From positions 32,271,562-32,335,561 of the forward strand of contig OX328112.1 of the NCBI GenBank assembly GCA_946811185.2: DNA of 64,000 bases, given 5' to 3'. The notes below the pieces were generated by a model. The model worked only from the letters and a program-made list of their open reading frames with translations. It was not told the origin of the DNA and searched no databases. Shown here in pieces: positions 1-10,987 of this stretch; positions within the stretch are counted from its first letter, which is position 1; each line of letters begins with the position of its first letter. The translations under genes were made by a program, and so were the position numbers. This DNA comes from Hippopus hippopus (Eukaryota; Mollusca; Bivalvia; Cardiida; Cardiidae).

Positions 1-188
1 AAAGCATTTGCGCATGACAAATTCAGTGTGGCTAAAATGATGGGATTTGTTTCTAAAAGGGTAAAAAACTTTGTAGGAAATGGAGAAAATGCTAGTTCCC
101 AGCATTTTCTCCTTTTCCCTAAAAATATTCTTTAGCCTTCTCCCTCAGGGTCCGATTTAAAACACAGGGTTGTTTGGTAGAGAGTTAA
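1..188 (-). mobile_element. MITE-A copy, cut by window edge
   Basis: The second half, the central palindrome (imperfect, 'GCTAGTTCCCAGC') and the TTAA end at 185-188 are present. The other end lies outside the window. Confidence 0.8.
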
Positions 189-714
189 AATGAGAAAGGA
201 CTACTTGAACATGAAAAAGTTAAAGATAAGAAATATTTCAGGACAATTAAAGATAAAAAAAATTCTTTTCTCTATCAAAAGAAAAGCCATCACTTGTAGA
301 ATTATAAACTCCAAGACACCAGAAACACACTGGCAGTAAAACAAACACTATAAACCACAGATCAACAAGTATCCGATGCTGTACAAACACCAAACACAAT
401 CCTTACAGTATTGTAACTTTCCATTGCATCAATAAATGTAACCATCGCTGATTATGAGACGTAATCTGACAGAGGGGAAAAAATGTCTTTTCGGAAACTG
501 ATTATTCATTGGATCACATGCCAGGTCTAACCTGATCTAACAGAGTAAGCTGAGAATGTCAGAAATCATAATGTCCTTGTCAAAAAAAATATTTTCGTCT
601 ATAAATGAAGAAACATTTTCCTAGATTTCTGTTTCTTTTGTGTTCTCTATGTACCAATAGTAGTCACTTTCATTGAGATTTGACTGTTGACTGACATAAT
701 TGTGGAATGATGTG
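189..714. other. unassigned AT-rich stretch
   Basis: I see no open frame with coding character, no repeat shared with the rest of the window and no RNA gene here. Confidence 0.5.
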
Positions 715-939
715 TTAACCCTTTACCTGATATGCCAATTTTAGACTCTTCCAGTTCAACAGTAAATAAAGATATGATGTCAAAAATGTGGACAAATGGA
801 GATAGAGATATCTAATAGAAAACTTTGTGGGAAAAGGAGAAACTGCTCGTTACGAGCAGTTTCTCCTTTTCCCACAATGTTTTCAAAAGCTGTCTGTTCT
901 TGATGCGTCAAAATGAGTATCTGTGGAGTAAAGGGTTAA
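715..939 (-). mobile_element. MITE-A, variant-palindrome copy
   Basis: TTAA is present at both ends (715-718, 936-939). The palindrome reads GAAACTGCTCG...CGAGCAGTTTC instead of GAAAATGCTGG...CCAGCATTTTC, so both arms have changed together and still pair. Confidence 0.85.
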
Positions 940-964
940 TTCTGCCCCAATTAACCGCTGTGTA

Positions 965-1407
965 AAACTTTTTACCACACAGCAAAGTTTTGAATTCTGC
1001 TAAATTGAAAGCACTTGCAAATGACAAATTAAATGTGGCTTAACTCTTTACAACACAATCCTGACTTTTAATGACTCTGAGGAAGAAGCCTGTTGAAAAC
1101 ATTGTGGGCAAAGGAGAAAATGCTGTTAATCAGCATTTTCTCCTTTTCTCACAATGGTTTTTACCCTTTCAAAAAATAAAATGATCATTTGGGTGACATT
1201 TAATTAGTTGCCTACTAATGGTTTGAATTTGGAGAAGTTTGAAATTTTGTCGTTTGGTAAAGAGTTAAATGACGAGTTTTGTCTCTAAAAAGTATGAAAA
1301 TATTGAAGGAAAAAGGAGTGACAGCATTTTCTCCTTTTCCCAAAATGCCTTCAAAAGGCCTCTTATTTGGGATCCTAAAAACTCAGAACTGTGTGGTAAA
1401 GGGTTAA
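965..1407 (-). mobile_element. MITE-A copy split by another MITE-A
   Basis: The left part is 965-1039 and the right part 1269-1407. The two join at a TTAA that is duplicated around the inner copy. The end TTAA at 1404-1407 is shared with the next copy. Confidence 0.85.
1040..1268 (+). mobile_element. MITE-A nested in MITE-A
   Basis: It is 229 bp with perfect TTAA at 1040-1043 and 1265-1268. The outer element's sequence resumes immediately afterwards. Confidence 0.88.
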
Positions 1408-1634
1408 CTCTTTACCAAACAACAAAAATGTAGACTTGTCCAAATTCAAAGCATTTGCAGACGACAATTTAAATGTGGCTCAAATGGTGCAAACTTTCTT
1501 TGATTAGGTAGAAAACACTGTGGGAAAAGGAGAAAATGCTGGTTACCAGCATTTTCTCCTTTTTTCCACTAACGTTTTCAAACGGCTTCTTTCCCAGGGT
1601 CGTGAAATGTCAGCATTGTGTGGTAAAGGGCTAA
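1404..1634 (-). mobile_element. MITE-A copy
   Basis: Nearly full copy. The left TTAA is shared with the preceding element and the right end is CTAA. The central palindrome around 1525-1565 is almost perfect. Confidence 0.88.
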
Positions 1635-2010
1635 TGACCCTGTAGATCAATGACGTAGCAAAAACTTATGTAAAAGGAGGTTAGGCTGAAAACTAGCATG
1701 TTTCTGTTCTGTTTCATCTAACTAAATCTAGTTCAGCTGACAAAGGAAAAACAGATAAAGGAAAGGAAAAATGATTCTTTAAGAGACATTGAACATGGGA
1801 CATTTGCAGAAACATTGTGAATAAAAGCAACATTTATCTTGCAGGTAATAAGCAATTTCTCCTCCTCCAATGTTTTGAAAGTCATTTCATTTTCACATTT
1901 ACACTGAGTGCCTTTTTTTAACATACACCATTCTGTAACATCATAATCTCCATAGCCATTATGTAAAAGAGCTAAGATAGTTAGCAATGAGACTTTACAC
2001 TACTCTTTTA

Positions 2011-2280
2011 AAGCAACTGGCTGCTTTGCACATATACTGAGCAAATGTTGGAATTCACCGGTTAGATTTACAAACAGACATGGGTTAATTCAGAGACAAA
2101 GGCTGCTTGAAATCTTTGGCATCGGCATTTCACGCAAGTCTTCCCAAGCAACTGGCTGTTTTCCCACATATAGATAGTAGAGGCTGTTTTTCCCTCAGAC
2201 AAAACAGAAACTAGGTTCTATCATGAGATCAACAATCAGACATGGATAAATCCAGAAACAGAAGCTTACTAGAAGTGACA
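2011..2280 (+). repeat. two-copy tandem duplication, about 135 bp
   Basis: The motif AAGCAACTGGCTG recurs at 2011 and 2146. In both units it is followed by CACATATA, then a CAGACATGG block, then a CAGA-rich stretch. The units have diverged and no coding content is seen. Confidence 0.6.
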
Positions 2281-2402
2281 GATATACAGAACATAAAGGT
2301 CAATGACCAGTCATTGCTTCAGGAATAATTCAACAGCTTGTGTTAATGAACTCATTCAGAAATTGTAGAAAAAAAACAGTTTCCTCTTCAATTGCAGAAT
2401 AT

Positions 2403-2515
2403 TTAATCCTATACCAACCAATCCTGTATTTTTACAACTCTGAGAAAGAGGCCTAAAAAAGACATTGTGAAAAAAGGGAGAAAATGTCCTTTGGGACAAA
2501 ATGTTTTGTCTGATT
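2403..2515 (+). mobile_element. decayed MITE-A fragment
   Basis: The first half is recognisable ('CCAATCCTG' end, 'GACATTGTG...GGAGAAAATG'). The palindrome and second half are largely lost. Confidence 0.55.
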
Positions 2516-2799
2516 TGGACTGAGTGTTCCAAAGAAAAAAACCCTGTTATGATGTAGTCAAAATATATCTTAAACCCCAGTCAAAATAGACCAAGTTCCT
2601 ACTATGTCAATATTAAGTGGCCTAAACATGTTCAAAGTACAAGAAATGCAGTTAAAAAAAACTGATACAGGCATGATCCAATCTTAATAGTCTTGGCCAA
2701 AATAGGTGAATTTTGCATATTCCAAAAAGAAGTTGTAAGGACATGATCAAATTGGGACGCAGTAAAGGCTTATCAAGGGAGTGGCAGTATTGCATTGAC

Positions 2800-2960
2800 A
2801 AAATGACATCCAGTAAGGGGCTTACTAGAGAAATACTAAATAGTATTTTCTCCTTTCACACAAATTTTTATGTCCTTTCAAAGTCAAATCCTATCATTTG
2901 TGCCATATTCACCTTGTGGTCAGCAAATGCTTTCAATATGGACACTGGTAAAGAGTTAGT
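2800..2960 (+). mobile_element. decayed MITE-A fragment
   Basis: The palindrome has become ATACTAAATAGTATTTTCTCC. The second half (GTCAGCAAATGCTTTCAAT, GGTAAAGAGTTA) is clear. Confidence 0.6.
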
Positions 2961-3079
2961 TAATCACTTAATGTTAATTGATTGAAAAACAAGACAGGTC
3001 ACAAATATCTATTCAGTGCTTATCATTATGTCATGTTATGATTTACAAAGTGATGATAAAATCAAATCCTAGCCTTGGT

Positions 3080-3945
3080 ATAACACTGAAAGACCTCATG
3101 TTCTGTGTTGTATAACACTGCTAGACCTCGTTCTGTGCAGCACAGTACTACTAATTTCATGTCATATGCAGCATAAGACTGTTAGACCTCATGTTCCTTT
3201 CAGTGTAACACTGCTAGAACTGATATTCTGTGCATCACTACACTTCTACACCTCACATTCTGTGACTCATAACACCGCTACATCTTAAGTTTGGTGTGAC
3301 ATGTTTTGTGCAACACCTCTGTGCCACACCTCATGTTTTGTGCAGCATAACACTACTAGATCACATGTTCAATGCATCATAATGCTACTAGACATCATGT
3401 TCAATTACACACAATACTGCTAGACCTTATGTACAATGCAGCATATCACTACTATACCTATGTTCAATGCAGTAAGACAACACTAGACCTCATGTTCAAT
3501 GCAGTATAAACAAGTAGACCTCATTTCTGTACAACATAACACTGCTAGACCTCTTCTTGCTACACCATATGTTCTGTGCAGCATAAAAAATGGTTGACCA
3601 CATCTTCATTGCAGCATAACACCGCTAGACCTTATGTTCTCTGCAGCTTCACGCTGCTAGATCTCATCTCAATAAACCTCATGTTCTATGAAGCACACCA
3701 CTGTTAGATCTCATGTTCTGTGCAGCATGACACTGATACATCTCATGTTCTGTGTAGCACGACACTGTTACATCTCATGTTCTGTGCAGCATGACACTGT
3801 TACATCTCATGTTCTAACACTGCTGGACCACATGTTCTGTGCAGAATGACACTGTTTGACCTCATGTTCTTTGCTGCATAAACCTGCTTGACCTCATGTT
3901 TAGTGCAGCATTACAATGCAAGACTCATCCTATGTGCAGCCTTAG
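3080..3945 (+). repeat. minisatellite, unit about 32-35 bp
   Basis: About two dozen imperfect units are built on CTAGACCTCATGTTC followed by TGTGCAGCATAACACTG. Units vary in length and several carry small deletions. No open frame runs through the array. Confidence 0.9.
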
Positions 3946-4171
3946 CTTGACTTGGTTTTTATCGATGGAGTTTAAGATTGACTCAATTTGGATGCTTTCA
4001 CACTCAACAAATTAATCTTTTGCCACACAATCCCGTGTTTTAACAACCCAGCAGAAGAAGGCTATTAAGAAAGCTTTATAGAAAAAGAAAAGAAAATGCT
4101 TTTTACTACCATTTTCTCCTTTCACAATGTTTTCAAACCCTTCAAACTTGATCTCCATCATTTGAGTCACT

Positions 4172-4399
4172 TTAACTCTTTACCACACAATGCCGACTTT
4201 TAACGACCCTGAAGAAGGTGGTTTTTGAAAACAAAGTGGGAAAAGAAGAAAATGCTGGTAACCAGCATTTTCTCCTTTTCCCACAATGTTTTCTACCCTC
4301 CTGTAAACAAATTTCAATGTTTGAGTCATTTTGATTTTGTCATCTGCAAATGCCTTCGATTTGGACAAGTTAAAAAATTTTGTCGTTTGGTAGAGTTAA
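4172..4399 (+). mobile_element. MITE-A nested copy 1
   Basis: 228 bp with TTAA at both ends. The palindrome near 4240-4300 is well kept. The right TTAA is shared with the next nested copy. Confidence 0.88.
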
Positions 4400-4572
4400 C
4401 TCTTTACCACATGACAAAAATGTAGACCTGCCCATATTGAAAGCATTTGCACAGGACAAAATATTATTATGTCAAGAATTGAGATTTGTTTTTAGAAGGA
4501 TTGAAAACAATGTTTTCAAAAGGCTTCTTTCTTGTGGTCTTTGAAACTCGGGATTGTGTGGTAAAGGGTTAA
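4396..4572 (-). mobile_element. MITE-A nested copy 2, palindrome deleted
   Basis: Both termini and TTAA sites are present. Most of the central palindrome is missing; 'GAAAACAATGTTTTC' is the small remaining hairpin. Confidence 0.82.
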
Positions 4573-4627
4573 GCATGTCTTCTGCAAATATTTCTATTGC
4601 GGGTAAGTCTAAAATTTCTTTGAATGT

Positions 4628-4850
4628 TTAACCCATTACCAAACAATCAGTTTCAATAACCCTTAGGTGGAATGCTTTTAAAAAACATGGTGGAAAAAGG
4701 AGAAAATGCTGGTAACCAGCATTTTCTCCTTTTCCATAATGTTCTGTACCCTTGCAGAGCCAAATCCTATCATTTTAGCCACATTTAATTTGTTGTCAGC
4801 AAATACTTGCAACATGAGCAAGTCCAACAGTTTATGTTTTAGTAATGAAG
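4628..4850 (+). mobile_element. MITE-A copy, right end decayed
   Basis: It starts at the TTAA that ends the previous element. The central palindrome is good. The last 50 bp are degenerate and the right TTAA is not visible. Confidence 0.75.
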
Positions 4851-5154
4851 CACTTGATGCTGCTGAAATGATAGGACCTGGGCAGAAAAGAAAAAGAAAG
4901 GACTTTACAATTCTCTCTGTCTTTTATACCTTTTCATGTGATGCAGCAGAAAAAAAAACCAAGGTAAAATTGATTAGGGATAGGAAGCTGCTTTGTATAT
5001 AGTTACTTTCATTGATAAGTAATTATGTCAACTAAAAATAAAGACTTGCATCTATTTGAAAAGCTTTTCATCTTTTCAGTTGTGGCAATAAATGTTACTA
5101 TGGTACTCGAAAGCCATTATGTTCACTTAATTGCAACCAACAGCTGCAACAATG

Positions 5155-5215
5155 AATGTGGTAGAGCATTAGACTTACAAATGAAAGGTTCTGGGTTCAA
5201 AATCTGAAAAGGGCT
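5155..5215 (+). repeat. weak tRNA-like SINE head fragment
   Basis: 'GGTTCTGGGTTCAAAATC' resembles a pol III B box and 'GTGGTAGAGCATTAGAC' a tRNA D-arm region. No complete cloverleaf and no SINE body follow. Confidence 0.35.
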
Positions 5216-5269
5216 GGGCCAATCTTATGAACTACCCACATCAGAGCGCTAGTATTCAGGTCAAGGTTT

Positions 5270-5444
5270 CCTTGAAGCAATCATCCAGAACGATTAATAT
5301 CAGTTGTTAAACTATAAATTGTGCAGAAAATTGACCAATAACAAGAGTTTTGGCCCAGGTAAGCCTGCATGAACTGTGCACGCTGACCTGAATCATTACT
5401 TTTAGCAGATGCCTTAAGCTCTCTCTTCATAGAGCATAGCTCAT
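5270..5444 (-). mobile_element. MITE-B fragment
   Basis: Shares the 'GCAGAAAATTGACCAATA', 'CAGGTAAGCCTGC' and 'AGAGCATAGCTCAT' blocks of the family. The left part is truncated. Confidence 0.65.
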
Positions 5445-5487
5445 ATGTATAAATCAAACATGTAATGCACAAAAGCCAAATTCCACA

Positions 5488-5835
5488 TCATTATCTTACA
5501 AACCCAACTTTTAACAACCATGACAGAAAAAAGGCTTTTGTAAACATCGTGAGAAAAGGAGAAAATGCTGGTTACCAGCATTTTCTCCTTTTCCCCACAA
5601 TGTTTTCTACACTTTCAAGAACAATTCTGGTCATTTGAGCCATCTTCAATTTGTTGTCTGAATCTGCTTTCAATTTGGACCAGTCTAAAACTTAGTCATT
5701 TTGTCCTTTTTCCACAATGTACTATATTCTTTCAAGAACAGTTCTGTCTGGACATTTGGGCCATCGTCAATTTGTTGCCTCAATTTGCTTCCAATTTGGA
5801 CCAGTCTTAAAACTTAGTCATTTGGTATGGAGTTA
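5488..5835 (+). mobile_element. MITE-A with partial internal duplication
   Basis: The segment from the end of the palindrome to the terminal part ('CTTTCAAGAACA...GACCAGTCT') occurs twice, about 120 bp apart. The element is therefore about 350 bp instead of 228. The right TTAA is at 5832-5835. Confidence 0.8.
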
Positions 5836-5964
5836 AGGCAATGAGTGCAGGCCACAGACAGGCAACATATATCTTGAGCATTGTGTTCAAACTCAGGCTT
5901 TAACCATATCCTAATACAATTACACTCTGTATCAGTTAAATTCATTTGCATACTTTGAGTCATT

Positions 5965-6300
5965 CAGGAGAGTTAACTTTTAACAAAAAGGGACATAACT
6001 GTGTCAGAAATACTTTGATGGTTATCTGCCCTTCTTCTATGTGTTGCCCTTTTGAAAAGTTAACAACTTGTCAAAGTTTGAAGTAAATATATTCTGTAAT
6101 TACAGAGATACTATAAAATGTCAAAGATTTTTTTTTGAAGAAGGGGCATAACTGTGTCGAAATATTTTGATGCTTGCCTGCTTCTATTTTATGGGATCCC
6201 CTTTTAATAGTAAACAATCTGTCCGAGTTTGAAACAAATGCCGTCATTAACCAGAGTTATCAAAAGTCAAAGTGACACAAAGAATGACGCCAGGGCTACT
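5965..6300 (+). repeat. two units of a rolling-circle-type tandem repeat
   Basis: Two diverged units of about 150 bp ('GGGACATAACTGTGTC', 'AACAACTTGTCAAAGTTTGAA') end with 'GACGCCAGGGCT'. A related unit lies at 61203-61405 with the same ending and part of one at 31195-31320. Confidence 0.6.
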
Positions 6301-6329
6301 AAATAAAACTTGACGTTTTCTTCACAAAC

Positions 6330-6490
6330 AGCCCAGCAAAAAATGGGTTTGTCTTTGACTGGGTAGAAATCAAGGTGGAAGATTACAGAAATAATGAAAA
6401 TGCTGGATATTGCAGCATTTTCTCCTTTTCCAACATTGTTTTCTTAAGTCATCCTCCTCTTCAGTGTCCTAAAATCATTGAATTGTTAGG
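6330..6490 (-). mobile_element. decayed MITE-A
   Basis: Only the palindrome region (imperfect, 'GCTGGATATTGCAGC') and adjoining blocks are recognisable. Confidence 0.6.
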
Positions 6491-6593
6491 TGGGAGTGGT
6501 GCTGTGCAACTGGGCTAAGTAGATCACATTCTTTCATTCCATCTTGATTTCAGCTCAAGTTGGAAAAATTTCATCACAAGTAGAGAAATCATT

Positions 6594-6822
6594 TTAACCC
6601 TTTACCAGTCAACAAAATTTTAGCCTTGTCCAAATTAAAAGCATTTGTAGATGACTATTTCAATGTTGCTCAAACGGTGCAATTTTTCTTTGATAGGGTA
6701 GAAAGCATTGTGGGAAAAGGAGAAAATGCTGGTTACCAGCATTTTCTCCTTTTCTCACAATGTTTTCAAAAGGCTTCTTTACCAGGGTCGTCAAAAGTCG
6801 TCATTGTGTGGTAAAGGGTTAA
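6594..6822 (-). mobile_element. MITE-A, near-consensus copy
   Basis: 229 bp with TTAA at 6594-6597 and 6819-6822. Both 17 bp terminal repeats are almost intact. The central palindrome has one mismatch in its outer arm. Confidence 0.9.
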
Positions 6823-6910
6823 TGCTATGATGGGCTCTAAATTTAAGCAGGTGCACTGAGTAATTTGCCTATAAAACATGCTGCTTAAACTTTTTACCAG
6901 ACAAAGTAAA

Positions 6911-7147
6911 AATGAGCCAAGTGCTATGAAAAGGGGGCTTAATGCATCTGCAGTCAGTGCAGGCTGACATGGGCTGAAACTCTTTGCTGTCTTTAAATTT
7001 TCTGCATGTAAAAGGATCAGTCTACCTCATGATTCAGTCGGTTGTTATACAAAGTGAATTTTTGGAGGTCCAAAATTATGTGACAACTTGTTTGGTGCAA
7101 CAATCACTGAGATGCATCAAACACCTTTTTACCAGAGTGTGATTTAT
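6911..7147 (+). mobile_element. MITE-B copy
   Basis: It begins TGAGCCAAGTGCT and ends with the inverse form near 'ACCAGAGTGTGATTTA'. The internal 'GTCAGTGCAGGCTGACATGGG' motif is half of the family's central palindrome. Confidence 0.75.
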
Positions 7148-7257
7148 CTTGGACAAGGTTGAAAACATTGTGAAACAAGAGCGGCAAATTGTCGCAAGAT
7201 ACACCCGTCCCACCGCCAGTTGTCAAGGGGGTATAATAATCGTAAAGGGCAGGTAAT

Positions 7258-8775
7258 GCAACAAACATGTTTACCAAGTCTCAAGTCAATTTCACTTGAG
7301 GTGACAAAGTTCCGTTCCAGACAAGCAAGAAATACTGTAAAAATGAAGATCAAAGTGGAATTACTCGAAATCTGCACTAGGTAGAGTTATTGTTCTTGCG
7401 CACTGTACTCCGTAATATTGCAACAAACATGCATATCAAGTTTCAAGTCACTCTGACTTGAGATGACAAAGTTATATTCCAGACAAGCAGAAAATGCTAT
7501 AAAAATTATGATCAAAGGGAAATAACTCAGACAGCATGAGATAGAGTTATGATTCTTTCGCATTGCACTCCGTATTATTGCAACAAACACACATGTCAAG
7601 TTTCAAGTCAATCGGACTGGAGATTACAAAGTTATGCTCCGGACAAGCAGAAAATGCTGTAAAAAATGACTATCAAAGGGAAATAACTCAAGACAGCACG
7701 AGATAGAGTTATGGTTCTTTCGCACTGCACTCCATATTATTGCAACAAACACAAGTACCAAGTTTCAAGTCAATCGGACTTGAGATGACAAAGTTATATA
7801 CCAGACAAGCAGAAAATGCTGTAAAAATGACGATCAAAGGGAAATAACTCAAAGACAGCACGAGGTAGAGTTATGGTTCTTTCGCAATGCACTCCGTATT
7901 ATTGCAACAAACACACATGCCAAGTTTCAAGTCGATCAGACTGGAGATGACAAAGTTATGCTCCGGACAAGCAGAAAATGCTGTAAAAATGACAAAGGGA
8001 AATACCTCAAAGACAGCACGAGGTAGAGTTATGGTTCTTTCAGACTGCACTCTGTATTATTGCAACAAACACATATACCAAGTTTCAAGTCAATCGGACT
8101 GGAGATGACAAAGTTATATTCCGGACAAGCAGAAAATGCTGTAAAAATGACGATCAAAGGGAATAACTCAAAGACAGCACGAGGTAGAGTTATGGTTCTT
8201 TTGCACTGCACTCCGTATTATTGCAACAAACACACATGCCAAGTTTCAAGTCAATCAGACTGGAGATGACAAAGTTATGCTCCGGACAAGCGGAAAATAC
8301 TGTAAAAAATGACTATCAAAGGGAAATAACTCAAAGACAGCATGAGGTAGAGTTATGGTTCTCTTGCACTGCACTCCGTATTATTGCAACTAACACACAT
8401 GCCAAGTTTATAGTCAATCGGACTGGAGATGACATAATTATGCTCCGGACAAGCAGAAAATGCTGTAAAAATGACAATCAAAGGGAAATAACTCAAAGAC
8501 AGCACGAGGTAGAGTTATGGTTCTTTTGCACTGTACTCCGTATTATTGCAACAAACACACATGCCAAGTTTCAAGTCAATCGGACTGGAGATGACAAAGT
8601 TATGCTCCGGACAAGCAGAAAATGCTGTAAAAATGACGATAAAAGGGAAATAACTCAGACAGCATGAGGTAGAGTTATGGTTCTTTTGCACTGCACTCCG
8701 TATTACTGCAACAAACACACATGCCAAGTTTCAAGTCAATCGGACTGGAGATGACAAAGTTATGCTCCGGACAAA
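7258..8775 (+). repeat. 160 bp tandem array inside H-A1
   Basis: Units differ by a few percent. Shared blocks are GGACTGGAGATGACAAAG, GCTCCGGACAAGCAGAAAAT, GGGAAATAACTCAAAGACAG and TAGAGTTATGGTTCTTT. Apparent open frames in both directions are side effects of the repeat. Confidence 0.92.
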
Positions 8776-8860
8776 AACTGGACGCCGCCTGCCAACCCAC
8801 CCGCCCGCCCGCCCGCCATGGGTGATCCTATAATACGTCCCGTCTTCGATGGGCATATAA

Positions 8861-9465
8861 TAACTCAAAAATTAAGTAAGCAAGAGTTATGATTCATTTG
8901 CACTGCACTCCCCCTTAATGAGATCTATTCACCCATGAAGTTTCATAACCGTAGCTAGCATAGTTTTGGAGATATGCTTTGGACAAAATTCAAGTATGAA
9001 TATAAACAAAGGGAAATAACTCAAAAATTAAGTAAGCAAGAGTTATGATTCCTGTGCACTGCACTCTGCCTTGATGAGATCTATCCACCCATGAAATTTC
9101 ATAACCGTAGCTAGCATAGTTTTGGAGATAAGCTCCGGAAATATGCTTTGGACAAAATTCAAGTATGAATATAAACAAAGGGAAATAACTCAAAAATTAA
9201 GTAAGCAAGAGTTATGATTCCTGTGCACTGCACTCCCCCTTGATAAGATCTATCCACCCATGAAGTTTCATAACCTTAGCTAGTATAGTTTTGGAGATAT
9301 GCTCCGGACAAAATTCAAGTATGAAAAACAACAAAGGGCAATAACTCAAAAATTAAGCAAGCGAGAGTTATGATTCCTGTGCACTGCACTCCGCCTAGAT
9401 GAGATCTATCTACCCATGAAATTTCATAACCGTAGCTAGCATAGTTTTGGAGATAAGCTCCGGAC
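8861..9465 (+). repeat. second tandem block of H-A1, about 155 bp units
   Basis: Four units carry ATGAGATCTATCCACCCATG and CATAACCGTAGCTAGCATAG. They share AACTCAAA, GCACTGCACTC and GCTCCGGACAAA with the first block, so the two unit types are distantly related. Confidence 0.88.
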
Positions 9466-9841
9466 AAAGAATGGGGACACCACCCACCCGTCCGCCTGCG
9501 CGCCTGCCACGGGTGATCCCGTAATACGTCCCGTCTTCGACGGGCGTATAAAAAGGAGGAAATATGGGGTTACCAGCATTTTCTCCTTCAACAAAAACGT
9601 CTTCAAAAGCTGTCTTATTTGGGTTTTCAAAACAAAGGATTGTATGGAACAGAGTTGGTTGACCATTTATCCAAAAGCTAATTATAACATCAAGATGACT
9701 CCATTATGGCTACTCAGTAAATATGCATTTATTGCCGTCTACTAAAAGGGAAGCATATTGTCCATAGCATATTGGTCCTGATTGCATGGTAAACCTTCAT
9801 CAGAGTTTTCTGCCTTACCCCTTTACAACACAAACCAGACT

Positions 9842-10367
9842 TTAACTTTTTACTATTGACAAAACTTTAGACTGGTCCAAACTGAAAGCATTTGCAGACA
9901 ACAAAAGGCCCAGCAGAGCCAAAATATCAAAGCAGGTGTCACAATAGATTTTAAATTTAAATCATACCATTTGAAAGTATGAAAAGTATTGTGGAGATGA
10001 TAGTCTGTTAGCGTGTGGTTGGGCCATTTGTTAGTCCCTGGCAGAAAAAAGAATTTTAAAATCAGGCAAAATGTAAACAAATGACACAGCTACCTGGCAG
10101 GTTTTAGCCTAGTTTTGAAGTTAATTTCTCAGTCAACAACTAACACTTAGACCGACCATTCAATGACAGATTGTCATTTTCATCATAATTTCCATACTTT
10201 TAAATGGTATGATATAAATCCAAATTCACTTGAACACCCGTCATATTTACTTTTGGGCTTTATTGTTACTTTATTGTTACTTGTTGTTCCCAGCATTTTC
10301 TCCTTTTCCCACATTGTTTTCAAAAGTCATTTACATAGGGGTCATTAAAACTCGGGTAAGTGGTTAA
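9842..10367 (-). mobile_element. MITE-A inner copy, itself interrupted
   Basis: TTAA at 9842-9845 and 10364-10367. Its sequence is split by foldback MITE-D after 'GCAGACAACAAAA'. Confidence 0.78.
9907..10259. mobile_element. MITE-D foldback element, copy 1
   Basis: Long terminal inverted repeat of at least 130 bp: 'AAATCATACCATTTGAAAGTAT' near the left pairs with 'ATACTTTTAAATGGTATGAT' near the right. The ends are GGCCCAGCAGAGCC / TTTTGGGCTT. A related copy lies at 57923-58238. Confidence 0.75.
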
Positions 10368-10559
10368 ACGACCTTGAGAAAGCAGCAATTTAAAACACTG
10401 CAGGAAAAAATAAACATGCTGGTAACCAAACATGCTGGTAACCAGCATTTTTTCCTTTGTTAACAATGTTTTCTACCCTTTCAGTGGCAAAATTCCATCA
10501 TTTGGTCTACATTAAATTTTAGTTTGTTGTCTGCAAATACTTTGCATTTTGACATGTGG

Positions 10560-10985
10560 ATTTTTTCTTCCTTTGATGAAGAGTTGCTTTGAGATCTTCC
10601 GTTTCATTACAAAAAACAAGGCCTGATTTCCTTGTTTGATTAAAAAACATTCTGCAGCATGAATTGGAACAACAGGCATTGTACCGATGCCAAGCACAAC
10701 TTAGTTTGGTATTTTATATCATTTTCAGTATTATTTCAGTCATGTTGCAGCTGCCAGTGTACTAGCCATGCCTTCTCCGACTTCATTTTCCCAGTAGTAT
10801 GTGAAGCACTCTCTCTAAGCCACTGGCTGCTTTCCAGGCCATATAAACACCAGTTAAACATAGAGTGAGATATAAAACCTTTATAGCAAAAAGAGAAATT
10901 GTACCCAATGATCATTTTTTTTCCAGCAACACTGTTTTTACCTATACAACTTATTTAAGTAAAACTCACATTTATGTTGATTATA
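10560..10985. other. unassigned stretch
   Basis: No recognisable gene. 'CCACTGGCTGCTTTCC' near 10818 faintly recalls the duplication at 2011-2280. Confidence 0.4.
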
Positions 10986-10987
10986 CT

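Larger units (their letters stand above)
4012..4631 (+). mobile_element. MITE-A host of two nested MITE-A copies
   Basis: The left part, 4012-4171, ends at 'GAGTCACT'. The right part, 4573-4631, resumes with 'GTCTTCTGCAAAT'. The gap is filled by two elements inserted at the TTAA that is normally present in this family between 'GCCACAT' and 'TTGTCGTCTGC'. Confidence 0.8.
7176..9551 (+). mobile_element. H-A1: Helentron-like tandem-repeat element with two 3' ends
   Basis: The 5' end is 'CAAGAGCGGCAAATTGTCGC', then 'CCCGTCCCACCGCCAGTTG'. Ten tandem units of about 160 bp follow (anchor CAACAAAC at 7421, 7581, 7743, 7905, 8063, 8224, 8387, 8549, 8709). A first 3' terminus (8775-8860) has a CCGCCCGCC tract and the hairpin CCCGTC-TTC-GATGGG. 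A second block of four 155-160 bp units of another type follows, then a second 3' terminus with the CCCGTC-TTC-GACGGG hairpin (9530-9551). 5' and 3' subterminal ACGCCCGTC-like motifs are inverted relative to each other. No Rep/helicase protein is encoded, so it would be non-autonomous. The Helentron assignment is inference from architecture and A/A insertion. Confidence 0.75.
6885..9658 (-). mobile_element. MITE-A broken by MITE-B and an H-A element
   Basis: Pieces at 6885-6910, about 7148-7175 and 9552-9658 together make one MITE-A. The H-A insertion point is between A and A inside 'GTGAA/AAAGGAGG', in the palindrome. Confidence 0.7.
9815..10559 (+). mobile_element. MITE-A outer copy of a three-level nest
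   Basis: The left stub, 9815-9841, breaks at the natural TTAA of 'GACTTTTAACGACC'. It resumes at 10368 with 'ACGACCTTGAG' and runs to about 10559. The palindrome has a 14 bp duplication (ACATGCTGGTAACC twice). Confidence 0.78.

Noticed and set aside
3080..3945. CRISPR-like array
   Set aside because: Units abut and vary; there are no unique spacers of constant length, and the genome is eukaryotic.
7887..8727. Several overlapping frames of 60-148 codons on both strands, some with repeated CSGQAENAVK-like segments
   Set aside because: They follow the 160 bp tandem unit, whose length lets frames run on. The same frames appear in every H-A array.
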